Of a stretch of DNA of 19,580 bases, positions 6,807 to 15,249 are shown one piece after another. Source of the stretch: Thermocaproicibacter sp036260805 (GTDB lineage Bacteria; Bacillota; Clostridia; Oscillospirales; Acutalibacteraceae); contig DATALZ010000071.1 of assembly GCA_036260805.1 (NCBI GenBank), positions 1-19,580 of the forward strand, in the 5' to 3' direction. Both the position numbers and the translations under genes were made by a program. Under the pieces are notes generated by a model that worked only from the letters and a program-made list of their open reading frames with translations, had not been told where the DNA came from and searched no databases. Within the stretch, counting starts at the first letter, position 1; the number at the start of each line of letters is the position of its first letter.

Positions 6807-9008
6807 ATGGAAGATTTCAGAATAAAGATACAACGTATCTTTTCCGATACAAGAGTAGTAATCCTCGTTGTCGTTTTTGCTTTCTCTGCCTTTATGATAT
6901 TGTTCAATTTTTCCGGTTCATTGCTGGTGAACTGTTGGGACTACTTTCGCAGCAGTTTAAAAGCCGGTGGGATAAAATCCCACCACGCTTTTCTATGGCC
7001 AAATCCTTTTTATTTTAATTGGCAGATGTTCAAATGGTTCTATCTTTTTTGCGGCTTTTTGTCACTTGTTTTTTCCGGACGGCTCTGGTATTTAATGAAA
7101 ACAAATCTGACGCCGCTTTCAAACAGCAAAGTAAAAGGCAGCCGCCATTTTGAAACAGTAAAAGAGTTAAAAAAAGAATACAGGAGTGTTCCGGAAAAAG
7201 AAGTCTTTTATGACGGTAAGGGCGGTTTTCCTGTTTCAAGATATAAAGACCAGATTTTTATTGACGATAGCCCTGTCCACAATTTAATCATTGGTACGCC
7301 GCGAAGCGGCAAAGGCGAGCTTTTTGTAATACCAACCATCGACATCTACAGCAGAGCCGAAGCGATTAAGGATCGGGCCAGTTTGATCGTCGCAGACCCA
7401 AAAGGCGAACTGGTCTGCGCTTCAAAAAGCACTCTGGAAAAAAGGAATTACAGAGTCCTTACTTTCGATCTTCTGAACTTTATGGGATTGTCATATAACC
7501 CCTTGCAGCTTGTACTGGAAGCATATCTTCAAGGGAATATCGCAGAAGCGCAGCTTCTTGCGAACACCTTGTCTTACGTTTTGTTTCATGATCCAAATGC
7601 GAAAGATAAGACATGGGAAAATTGGAGTATTGCCCTTACCAATGCTTTGATTCTGGCTATTACGATTGATTGCTGCGCCGAAGCAGAAAAATGTACAGAT
7701 TCTAACGAAAAGCAAAAATGGTACAACAAAATAAATATGTATTCTGTTGCCCGCTTGCTGATTGATTTAGGTGAACCGAAGGAAGACGATAAAAGCAAGC
7801 TGGATCAATTCTTTTCTAATCGTGGCCTAAATGACATTGCCCGTATCCAGTATTCTTCTGTTGCCTATGCAACCGGCAAAACAAAAGGGAATATTTTTGC
7901 GAATACACTTTCTCAGCTGATTAAATTTACAATGGAAAATATCGCAAAAATGACTTCCGAGAACACGGTAAATCTTGAAGATGTCGGATTCTGTAAGGAT
8001 TATCCAACTGCTGTTTTTCTGGTCTTACCGGATTACGATACTTCCAATCAGTTCCTGGCAACCATGTTCATCAGCCAGCTGTATTACGTCTTATCAAAGA
8101 AAAGTTCCATTGTCGGCGGGAAATGCTGGCGGGAAGTTGTTTTTCTTCTGGATGAATTCGGCAACATTACTCCGATTCCAGAAATGGCTCATATTCTTTC
8201 GGTATGCCTTGGCCGCAATATCCGTTTTGATCTGATCGTCCAGGCATACTCCCAAATATATAATCTTTACGGTGAGCATGACGGCAAAACCATCATTGGT
8301 AACTGCGGAAATCAAATTTATCTTCTGACAATCGAAGAAGATACCGCTCGAAAAATGTCCTCGCTGATCGGGAATAAAACCATTACGGTGTTTTCCCGAA
8401 GCGAGGACAAAAATTTATCTTTGGACAAACATATCGGAGAACACGTTGATACCCAGCCGTTACTGAATCCAAACGAACTTATGGAATTTAAGCCTGGGGA
8501 AAGCGCGATTGTGCGGATCACGAAACGTACAGATCTCTCCGGTCGGAAGATCCATCCAAATCCCATTTTCAATCACGGCGAAACTGCAATGAAGTATCGG
8601 TATGAATATCTGGCAGAGGACTTCGATCCGCAAAAATCCTTTGAATCTCTGAACCTTTCTGAAAGCTGCTGCCATAAAGATATTCATTTGAATGATATTG
8701 TCTATACTCCAAAAGAAAAATCGGAAGAGAAAGAAATTATCGAAACATCATTGCCTTATGATCCGCTTTTAAACGAGGTATTAGCACCTTTTCAAAAGAA
8801 TCAAATATTGAGATTCTTATCGTTAGAAAGCATTGATTCTGAGCTTGTCAATTTCTCTGTTACAATAACGAATTTCGATGGTTTCTTGCAAACGCTGTTA
8901 GATTCAGAAAAAATATCACAACAGACATACGACGATATTTATACGGTACTTCAAAATCTACAATTATCTCAAATACCGGAAAGGAGTGAATCGGTTGAGA
9001 TTATTTAA
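6807..9008 (+). CDS. VirD4/TraG-type type IV coupling protein
   Basis: 733 residues from ATG 6807 (AAAAAGAGG 6 bases upstream); the frame is open further upstream but through the hairpin. Two N-terminal membrane segments (about residues 12-42 and 72-97) precede the ATPase. Walker A is GTPRSGKG at 163-170, followed by IVADPKGEL, and Walker B is VVFLLDEFGNI with DEFG at 449-452. The LTIEEDTARKMSSLIGNKTI segment and the later MEFKPGESAIVRI motif are characteristic of TraG/VirD4. A C-terminal extension of about 120 residues past the conserved domain is acidic and may be the substrate-docking tail (inference). Coupling proteins bring the relaxase-DNA complex to the secretion channel. The gene overlaps the next by 14 bases. 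Confidence 0.95.
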   Translation: MEDFRIKIQRIFSDTRVVILVVVFAFSAFMILFNFSGSLLVNCWDYFRSSLKAGGIKSHHAFLWPNPFYFNWQMFKWFYLFCGFLSLVFSGRLWYLMKTNLTPLSNSKVKGSRHFETVKELKKEYRSVPEKEVFYDGKGGFPVSRYKDQIFIDDSPVHNLIIGTPRSGKGELFVIPTIDIYSRAEAIKDRASLIVADPKGELVCASKSTLEKRNYRVLTFDLLNFMGLSYNPLQLVLEAYLQGNIAEAQLLANTLSYVLFHDPNAKDKTWENWSIALTNALILAITIDCCAEAEKCTDSNEKQKWYNKINMYSVARLLIDLGEPKEDDKSKLDQFFSNRGLNDIARIQYSSVAYATGKTKGNIFANTLSQLIKFTMENIAKMTSENTVNLEDVGFCKDYPTAVFLVLPDYDTSNQFLATMFISQLYYVLSKKSSIVGGKCWREVVFLLDEFGNITPIPEMAHILSVCLGRNIRFDLIVQAYSQIYNLYGEHDGKTIIGNCGNQIYLLTIEEDTARKMSSLIGNKTITVFSRSEDKNLSLDKHIGEHVDTQPLLNPNELMEFKPGESAIVRITKRTDLSGRKIHPNPIFNHGETAMKYRYEYLAEDFDPQKSFESLNLSESCCHKDIHLNDIVYTPKEKSEEKEIIETSLPYDPLLNEVLAPFQKNQILRFLSLESIDSELVNFSVTITNFDGFLQTLLDSEKISQQTYDDIYTVLQNLQLSQIPERSESVEII
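6959..6990 (+). repeat. Perfect 8-bp hairpin with outer stem inside the VirD4 gene
   Basis: GGTGGGAT (6966-6973) and ATCCCACC (6977-6984) pair around AAA. Outside a small internal loop, AAAAGC (6959-6964) pairs with GCTTTT (6987-6992 region). The result looks like an intrinsic terminator inside coding sequence between the two membrane segments. It lies about 170 bases after the stronger 6761-6791 hairpin. Confidence 0.5.
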
Positions 9009-11133
9009 AAGGCTCCAGAAATGTTTTAGTTTTAAGTTTTCAATAATCTTAGGGACATTCGCAACGCTGATCCTTCTTTATCCTGTCGCTGCTGTTGCTG
9101 ACACGTTGCCTGACGATAAAGTGAAAGCTATCCTTAACCAGTACCCGCTTGAATCAAATGGAATCCTTCCAAATATCATGAGGCAGCTTGGTTGGAGCGT
9201 CGTGCTATTCCTGCATTGGATTGTAGGCGGGCTGGAAGATGTGATTTACGGAATTAACGATGCAATCGGCGGCTTTTTTACGAGCAACGGCGTTACAGAC
9301 CTGGAAAATAAAGTCTTGCCGATTGCAGTTGCGCTGATCGGAGTTGTCGTGGTCGTTCTTGGCATACAGACAATTATCAAGCCGCAGAAATTCACGCCGA
9401 TTGTTTCAAACTTTATTGTGGGAATTGTAATCACGATTGCTCTCCCCTCTCTTTTATCTACTGCCTATACCTTTACAAATCAGGCAATTTCATATATTGA
9501 TTCAGACTCGAATGGGAAGATGCAAACAATGTCCGACCGGATTTTAGTTGATAACATCACTGACGTAACCAGGTATGATACAAACGGATTTAAAAGCACT
9601 ACGCTGAATTACAAAAATTATTACGCAATGCCGAAATCTGATCTCTCACAGATTACAAAAATAAATGCTACAGAGCTTGTTACTCCGGATAATATGACTC
9701 ATAAGGAAGTGTGGAGCAAAAAAGTATCCACGGATACGAACGGCACTCAGACATTGCAGGATTTGGGAACCGGACAGTTCGGTGTTGTAAATTTGCCTAT
9801 CTTCTCGGAATATTATTACCGCTGGAATATAGACTGGTTGAGTATTCTAAGTACCCTGATCGTTACCGGTGTAGCTTTGATTTTCAGCAGTATTAAAATA
9901 TCAAGACTCATTTTCGAACTGGCAATCAATCAAACAATGACTCAGGTAATGGCGCTTCTTGATGTGTTCACGGCACAAAGGCTTAAGAAGTGTATCCAAA
10001 TGCTAATTTCTACGCTTGGTACTCTTTTCGCAGTCTTTTATATGCTGCAAATTTACATTCTTGGAATGTCGTATATTTCGAAAGTCAGTAATATTTTTCT
10101 GAGATTAATTCTAATGGTTTCTCTTGCGTGGGCTGAGATCGACGGGCCGAACCTTTTTGAACAGATTCTCGGTGTTGACGCCGGATTACATAATGCTACA
10201 CGGACTCTATTTGGCCTGAAAGCAGCCAGCAGTATGTTGGCAGGCGGAATTGCTTTAGCCGGTGGCAGAGGGGCGATAGACGCGCTAAAGACAAAAGGTG
10301 TATTCGGTGCTGCAAGAGGACTTGTTGGCAAGGCCGGAAGCGCAGCAGGGAAAATGAGCGGTATGGCTGCCGGTACAATTTCCGGAGCTGCGGAGAACCG
10401 TCAAAGGGTTGCAGCTATACGCCAGGGACAATCCGATCCTGCCGCAGCCAAAAAATCCGGATCGGAACAGTCCGGCCAACAGGATAAGGGAACACAAATT
10501 AACTCTCCCGCTGATGTTTCAAACCAGGCAACACCAGACAGTCCTTCCAGCGTACCAGAGAATTCATCAGCTCCGAGCCTAAATAACAACAATATTAATG
10601 GAACTGCCGAGAATACAAATAAATCCGATTCGATAAGTTCATTACAGCAGAGATCAGGTCAACGTGTTCCGGGTCAAGGAAGCAATCCTGGTAAACAGAT
10701 CGCCGAAAGTCCTGTAGCCGCTGCGACAATCGGAGGCGCTGTTCGTTCCGGTATTAAAAACAGGATTAACGGATCGGGTACAGTGAATTCGGCAAGGCGT
10801 ATGTATAATCTGACTCGCGGAACCATGCAAGCGCATGGTGATAAAAAAGTTGCAAGAGAAGAAAAGGTTCAGGCAAAGATGCAGGGTAACAACGATTTAA
10901 GCCACCATCAAGCTGTCCGTCAAGTCAAAAAGGAAGACAATAATGAAAAGTGGCAAAACAGGGTTAGTCTGGCACCTCTGAAAAATGATGGGCACAGCTA
11001 TGATATTGGCGCTAGCCAGGAAAAGAGCTTTCCAACCCAGCACATTACAGAAAGTCAGAATAATCAATCGTGGGCCGAACAGGAAATTAATGCGGAGAGA
11101 AATCAGATTAAAGGAGTTGAGAACAAGAAATGA
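8995..11133 (+). CDS. VirB6/TrbL-like polytopic membrane protein of the mating channel
   Basis: About 712 residues from TTG 8995; AAAGGAG at 8979-8985 lies 9 bases before it, while the in-frame GTG at 8986 touches the Shine-Dalgarno and is unlikely. An N-terminal signal-like helix (SIILGTFATLILLYPVAAVA, then DT) is followed by roughly six to seven further membrane segments, among them VLPIAVALIGVVVVVLGIQT, FIVGIVITIALPSLLSTAY, WLSILSTLIVTGVALIF and TLFAVFYMLQIYILGMSYI. Between the third and fourth segments is a long polar loop of about 110 residues. From about residue 470 a Gly/Ala-rich hinge leads into a hydrophilic Ser/Gln/Asn-rich, low-complexity tail of about 240 residues. This layout (a hydrophobic core with a long soluble tail) is that of VirB6/TrbL-type channel proteins in Gram-positive systems. 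The stop overlaps the next start (ATGA). Confidence 0.8.
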   Translation: MRLFKRLQKCFSFKFSIILGTFATLILLYPVAAVADTLPDDKVKAILNQYPLESNGILPNIMRQLGWSVVLFLHWIVGGLEDVIYGINDAIGGFFTSNGVTDLENKVLPIAVALIGVVVVVLGIQTIIKPQKFTPIVSNFIVGIVITIALPSLLSTAYTFTNQAISYIDSDSNGKMQTMSDRILVDNITDVTRYDTNGFKSTTLNYKNYYAMPKSDLSQITKINATELVTPDNMTHKEVWSKKVSTDTNGTQTLQDLGTGQFGVVNLPIFSEYYYRWNIDWLSILSTLIVTGVALIFSSIKISRLIFELAINQTMTQVMALLDVFTAQRLKKCIQMLISTLGTLFAVFYMLQIYILGMSYISKVSNIFLRLILMVSLAWAEIDGPNLFEQILGVDAGLHNATRTLFGLKAASSMLAGGIALAGGRGAIDALKTKGVFGAARGLVGKAGSAAGKMSGMAAGTISGAAENRQRVAAIRQGQSDPAAAKKSGSEQSGQQDKGTQINSPADVSNQATPDSPSSVPENSSAPSLNNNNINGTAENTNKSDSISSLQQRSGQRVPGQGSNPGKQIAESPVAAATIGGAVRSGIKNRINGSGTVNSARRMYNLTRGTMQAHGDKKVAREEKVQAKMQGNNDLSHHQAVRQVKKEDNNEKWQNRVSLAPLKNDGHSYDIGASQEKSFPTQHITESQNNQSWAEQEINAERNQIKGVENKK

Positions 11134-11447
11134 CATATCAGATTCCCAAAAAGCTGAAAGAGGAATACAAAATATTAGACAAACCCCGTATCTGGTGGAA
11201 AGACGTCGTTACCTGTTCCTTATTGCTTGGCATTTTCCTCATACTAAAGAACTTTGTACATTCATGGCTGCAAATTCCCTACTGGATCACAGTAGCGCTT
11301 GGCAGCTATTTTTTGATTCAACCGGCCAGAAGCAATCCGAAAAAAAGGAACTGGGAAGCGATTCTGTTGTTTTTGGATAAAGACCGTACAACACATTTTT
11401 CTTTAAATCATGTTCAGGGACAGGAGGAAAACGGTCATGTTCACTAA
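11130..11447 (+). CDS. PrgI/VirB3-like small membrane protein
   Basis: 105 residues; ATGA overlap with the previous stop. A basic N-terminus (YQIPKKLKEEYKILDKPRIW) is followed by two membrane helices (VVTCSLLLGIFLILKNFV and IPYWITVALGSYFLIQPA) and then the conserved-looking NPKKRNWEAILLFLDKDRTT. A two-helix protein with a short C-terminal tail of this type, encoded just before VirB4, is the PrgI/VirB3 position and form. VirB3 proteins work with VirB4 at the inner face of the channel. The tail overlaps the next gene by 11 bases. A DUF5592-type assignment would be the alternative name; I cannot separate the two without profiles. Confidence 0.75.
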   Translation: MTYQIPKKLKEEYKILDKPRIWWKDVVTCSLLLGIFLILKNFVHSWLQIPYWITVALGSYFLIQPARSNPKKRNWEAILLFLDKDRTTHFSLNHVQGQEENGHVH

Positions 11448-12120
11448 AGAAGAACGGCAGCAATTAAAGGATCAGGAACGGGCATATAAAGAAAAAGCAA
11501 AAGAACACCGTGACGAATTAAAGCAGCTCAATGCGGAGCGAAAAAAAGATAAGCGGAGCAAAATCGATTCTTCTAAAATCACTAATAGCTCAAAGAAAAA
11601 AGACCTTCGACCTGCCGATCAGAAGAAAATCCTGTCGGTTTTCCCTATCAGGGATTATCAGAATAACTATTTCATTCTGGATGATGAAAGTATCATAGAC
11701 CTGTTTCAAATTCAGGGCCGTTCTTACTACGATGCAGCAGATGATGAGATTGAAAACCTTGTTTATAACAATGCGAAGTTCTTACAGAAATACTCCCAGG
11801 ATTTCAAGTTCATTTCTCTGAACTATCCAACAAACACGAAGCTGCAACAAGCTTTTCTTTCCTATAAGCTTAAGCAGCCTGAGCTGAGCAAATATGAAAG
11901 ATTTCTTGAAGAAAAGCTTGCTGCGTTACAAAACTTGGAACAGACTACCACAGACCGCGAAGCTTTTATCATGGTTTTCGCAAAAGACAAGGCTCAATAT
12001 GAAACGCTTTATTCTTTGCTCAAGCAACAGTCCTATTTCAATTTCAAGCCAATTGAGCGTGAGAAAAAAGAAAATATAATCTTCCAGTTAAACAACATGA
12101 ATAAAAAAATAAAAGTATAA
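11437..12120 (+). CDS. Free-standing VirB4 N-domain-like protein with basic coiled-coil leader
   Basis: 227 residues from ATG 11437, set by AGGAGG at 11422-11427. Residues 1-60 are a highly charged helix (QQLKDQERAYKEKAKEHRDE and more Lys/Arg). The rest (FPIRDYQNNYFILDDESIID, QIQGRSYYDAADDEIENLVY, REAFIMVFAKDKAQYETLYS) has the strand-helix pattern of the N-terminal, non-ATPase domain of VirB4/TraC proteins. There is no Walker motif. It sits directly before the full VirB4 gene, 12 bases from that start, so it may be a partner subunit derived from, or duplicated from, the VirB4 N-domain. That relationship is inference from pattern; an unrelated cytoplasmic transfer protein remains possible. Confidence 0.65.
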   Translation: MFTKEERQQLKDQERAYKEKAKEHRDELKQLNAERKKDKRSKIDSSKITNSSKKKDLRPADQKKILSVFPIRDYQNNYFILDDESIIDLFQIQGRSYYDAADDEIENLVYNNAKFLQKYSQDFKFISLNYPTNTKLQQAFLSYKLKQPELSKYERFLEEKLAALQNLEQTTTDREAFIMVFAKDKAQYETLYSLLKQQSYFNFKPIEREKKENIIFQLNNMNKKIKV

Positions 12121-12132
12121 GAGGTGAAGATA

Positions 12133-14049
12133 ATGAGTCTTCTAAAACGCGATAAGCAAAAGACTTCCGAAAAAAAGGTAGTGTATAATGCTGCTCTCAT
12201 TTCAAGGATACAGCCGCAGGGTAATTTAAAACTTGACGATGAACGGTATATAAAAACCGGTGATGGTTACGTTTCCAGTATCATGGTTTATGAATATCCC
12301 GCCCAGGCATACGATTTCTGGCTGACAAGACTAATGAATATCGACGACGTTTACTCCGTCCTGGATGTTGCGACGGAGCAGTCTTCGGATGCACAGGACG
12401 ATATCGTTCATTCCTTAAACGAGCTTGAAGTTCGGTACGAACATTCCAATGACGATGCAACTCGGATCGAAGCCGAACAGAACTATAACCTTCTGAAAGA
12501 TATGCTGACAACCGTAAAGACGCAGGGTGAGGTAATAAAGTTGATTCAGTGCCGGTTATATGTAGCCGGAAGGACAAAGGCAGAAGTAGATAAAAAAGTA
12601 GGCGCAATCATTGATGAACTTGAAAGTGACGATTACCGGTGCGCTGTCTTCCTCAACGAAACGGAATTCATGTACAAAGCACTTTTTCAGCCGTACCATT
12701 TGCAAATAAAGGAGCGGAATAAACGTGTGGGGAATCCTCTCCCGGCATTTTCCCTTGCCGGTGGATATCCGTTCAACTTTGAGCAGCTGGATGATGAATT
12801 CGGGTTCCCGATCGGTACTTCGTCAACCGGTGGAAATATTATATTAGACCAATTCAAAAAAACATTGGCCAGGCTTTCCTATGATGGGTTAATCATTGGA
12901 AAAAAAGGCAGCGGCAAATCCACACTTATGAAGCTGCTTGTTGAAAACAACGGAATGATCGGTAACTATATACGCATTATTGATGTAACCGGTGAATTCA
13001 GCGACCTCGCTCTTAAGTTAGGCGGCACCATTGTCACACTGGACGGCAGTTCAGGTATCATTAACTATCTGGAAGTTTTCAAAACCGCTGAGGACGAAAC
13101 AATCAGTTTCGCAAATCATCTGTCAAAAATGAATTCGCTGTATAAGTTCCTCTGCCCTACCGCCGATGAAGCCGATCGAAATGAATTTGAGGAATATGTC
13201 CGCAGACTGTATGAAGTCAAAGGGCTATGGATCAGCAATACAAACGAGACACAGCACATTACCGGCCTTCCCCCCGAAGCATATCCAACTTTTGATGATC
13301 TTCTCGAATTGGTTCGAAACGACTTGTATGTAGACTTTGAAAAGGGATTAGCAAATCGCAATCTTTCCCCTACAAAATGGAGACGTCTTGAAAACATTGA
13401 ATTGACCTTAAGCAACCTGGTACACAGTTATGGAAAGATGTTCAACGGTGCAACTTCCATTCCGAACCTCACGGATAAGAAAATCCTTGTCTATAATGTT
13501 CAAAACGTAAGCACACTAAAATCTGAAATTTTTAACGCGCTTCTCTTTAATATTTTATCTCTCATGTTTGATGATATGATCCGGATCGGTGTTCCGAATA
13601 AACAAATGTATGAAAACGGAAAGCCGATTTACCAGATTCCAAAGCTGCTCCTGATGGTAGATGAATCACACAAAATTATCAACACCAGGAATCCTCTCGC
13701 TTTGGATTATATGATCGGTATTGTGCGTGAAAGCAGAAAATATTTTACCGGCTTGACTCTGGCCAGCCATTCGATACGCGACTATGCTCCGCAAAACAAT
13801 GACAGTGAAGCAGTTGAGAAATTAAAAATATTGTTTGAACTTACACAATACAAATTCATCATGCAGCAGGAATCCAACTGCCAGGAAATCATGAGAAATA
13901 TTTTTGGTGACCGGCTCACAGAAAGCCAGCTAAAACAGATTCCACGGTTCGGCCAGGGCGAATGTTTCCTTTCAACCGGCGAGGATATTTTACATACCTA
14001 TATCCACATTACGGAGCAAGAAAAGCAGCTGTTCAAAGGCGGTGCCTGA
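12133..14049 (+). CDS. VirB4/TraE-type conjugation ATPase
   Basis: 638 residues from ATG 12133, with GAGGTGA at 12121-12127; a GTG at 12124 in the same frame lies within the Shine-Dalgarno. The N-terminal 220 residues form the VirB4 N-domain. The RecA-like ATPase follows, with Walker A GKKGSGKS at 256-263, YIRIIDVTGEFSDLA after it, and Walker B LLLMVDESHK with Asp510-Glu511. Further family features are MIGIVRESRKYFTGLTLASH, FIMQQESN and RFGQGECFLSTG. VirB4 is the universal motor of conjugative type IV secretion and is the best single marker that this is a self-transmissible system. The stop is one base before the next ATG. Confidence 0.95.
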   Translation: MSLLKRDKQKTSEKKVVYNAALISRIQPQGNLKLDDERYIKTGDGYVSSIMVYEYPAQAYDFWLTRLMNIDDVYSVLDVATEQSSDAQDDIVHSLNELEVRYEHSNDDATRIEAEQNYNLLKDMLTTVKTQGEVIKLIQCRLYVAGRTKAEVDKKVGAIIDELESDDYRCAVFLNETEFMYKALFQPYHLQIKERNKRVGNPLPAFSLAGGYPFNFEQLDDEFGFPIGTSSTGGNIILDQFKKTLARLSYDGLIIGKKGSGKSTLMKLLVENNGMIGNYIRIIDVTGEFSDLALKLGGTIVTLDGSSGIINYLEVFKTAEDETISFANHLSKMNSLYKFLCPTADEADRNEFEEYVRRLYEVKGLWISNTNETQHITGLPPEAYPTFDDLLELVRNDLYVDFEKGLANRNLSPTKWRRLENIELTLSNLVHSYGKMFNGATSIPNLTDKKILVYNVQNVSTLKSEIFNALLFNILSLMFDDMIRIGVPNKQMYENGKPIYQIPKLLLMVDESHKIINTRNPLALDYMIGIVRESRKYFTGLTLASHSIRDYAPQNNDSEAVEKLKILFELTQYKFIMQQESNCQEIMRNIFGDRLTESQLKQIPRFGQGECFLSTGEDILHTYIHITEQEKQLFKGGA

Positions 14050-14050
14050 T

Positions 14051-15022
14051 ATGTTAGTCGAAAAAGTAAAACTGTATCAGAAAAGACTTGCTGAAAATTG
14101 TAATAAGGAGTTTCAAATATTCTTAGCTGTATTCTTTAGCCTGATGCTCATTTTTACAACGAGTAAGTTATGGCTGCCTAGTGATCTGCAAATTGAGAAC
14201 ACCAATATTGGTACGGAAAAAAACACATCGGCAAGCACAACACTTCTCTTGCGGAGCTGGCAGTATAATGTGACAAATCAGTTCATGGAAATAACATTTG
14301 ACGTAAAAAATTCTGACAGTACACAGGGGATTCAGTTTAATCCAATTGCTCATACGAACCGAAATAAAACAGCCGCATTAAAGACCGACGTTGCTTATTG
14401 TAACGACGGTCTTCTTGTTATTCAGATCAACGATGTTCCTAACAGCTGGGATATCATTTCCCTCTGGATCAAAGAGCAATCTACGGATATTGATACCGGC
14501 AGTTCGTCACAGAACGAGATTCTGAATTCTGAAAGCGGAGCAAATTTTCTCTGTGATATTAGAGAAGTCACGAAAAACAATTCCCTGAAATCTCAGTCCA
14601 AATTACTCTATTCGCTTAAGTCAATTGACAATCAGATTGCAGCGGAAAAGAAAAGTATCGCGGACTGCAACGCACAAATCGATAAAGAAAACCTTGAAAT
14701 TCAGCAGTTGAATTTTGACATTCAGACGATTAAAGAAAATCAAAAATACCAGACTCAGGATGAAATCAAGAGTTCGGATTCTGTGATACAAAATAAGACC
14801 TCTTCAATTGATGACTTAAAAAATTCCATTAAAAGTTTCCAGCAGCAAATCATTGAACATCAAGCAAAAGTTAAAAAGCTAAGCCAGAAATGGAACGATA
14901 CCAAAAGCGGTAAATTTACAGAACCGGACGCAGAAAGCTCCTCTGTTAATTCAAAAGCTTCTTTCACTTCGTCGGCTTCTCCTTCATCGAAAAGTTCAAG
15001 CGTATCTGTTACAGTCGATTAA
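14051..15022 (+). CDS. Membrane-anchored protein with beta-rich domain, coiled coil and Ser-rich tail
   Basis: 323 residues from ATG 14051; AAAGGCGGTG upstream supports it over the GTG at 14042. A single membrane helix (about residues 20-40, FLAVFFSLMLIFTTSKLWL) puts the rest outside the membrane if orientation follows the basic N-terminus. A beta-strand-rich segment (about 60-150; WQYNVTNQFMEITFDVKNSD, then GLLVIQINDVPNSWDIISLW) looks like an Ig-type sandwich. A coiled coil runs from about 190 to 280 (QIAAEKKSIADCNAQIDKEN and onward), and the end is Ser-rich low complexity. No family is recognised. Its place after VirB4 and its topology would suit an extracytoplasmic channel or mating-contact protein; a VirB8-like structural role is possible but there is no sequence evidence for an NTF2-type fold. 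Confidence 0.75.
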   Translation: MLVEKVKLYQKRLAENCNKEFQIFLAVFFSLMLIFTTSKLWLPSDLQIENTNIGTEKNTSASTTLLLRSWQYNVTNQFMEITFDVKNSDSTQGIQFNPIAHTNRNKTAALKTDVAYCNDGLLVIQINDVPNSWDIISLWIKEQSTDIDTGSSSQNEILNSESGANFLCDIREVTKNNSLKSQSKLLYSLKSIDNQIAAEKKSIADCNAQIDKENLEIQQLNFDIQTIKENQKYQTQDEIKSSDSVIQNKTSSIDDLKNSIKSFQQQIIEHQAKVKKLSQKWNDTKSGKFTEPDAESSSVNSKASFTSSASPSSKSSSVSVTVD

Positions 15023-15249
15023 GAAAGGAATCTAAAAACATACGTAAAACGTACACATTTAATACGTAAGAATATACAGATTTGCAGAAATACGTGTCCC
15101 CACAGATTCGTTAGGCTTTGCCTAACTCCCCACATCATGTGGGGACAGAATCCCCTTATGCTCTTTACCCCTAAGAGAGCGCGCTGGCGCGCCGCCCCCT
15201 TTGTGGTAAAACCGATCATTCGCTTCGCGGCCTTTTAAGAAAAAATGAA
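15023..15249 (+). other. Candidate origin of transfer (oriT) region
   Basis: 227 non-coding bases between the secretion genes and the mobilisation genes. It holds three ATACGT copies (15040, 15062, 15090), a set of nested and competing inverted repeats (15095-15155), CTCTT/AAGAG flanking TACCCCT (15161-15175), and a palindromic G+C block, GCGCGC-TG-GCGCGC including GGCGCGCC (15179-15193). Placement immediately upstream of two small accessory genes and a relaxase matches the known position of oriT in MobL plasmids such as pLS20. The nick site itself cannot be read from sequence alone. Confidence 0.65.
15095..15147 (+). repeat. Nested and alternative inverted repeats in the oriT candidate
   Basis: TGTCCCCACA (15095-15104) and TGTGGGGACA (15138-15147) form a perfect 10-bp outer inverted repeat. 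Inside it GTTAGGC-TTT-GCCTAAC (15110-15126) is a perfect 7-bp hairpin. A second arm, TCCCCACA (15127-15134), also pairs perfectly over 8 bp with TGTGGGGA (15138-15145). GGGGA (15141-15145) can further pair with TCCCC (15151-15155). The single GGGG arm therefore has three possible partners. Confidence 0.9.

Noticed and set aside
7391..7419. CGCAGACC/GGTCTGCG inverted repeat in the VirD4 gene.
   Set aside because: An 8-bp stem with a 13-base loop over the conserved ADPKGEL motif; likely a by-product of codon use.
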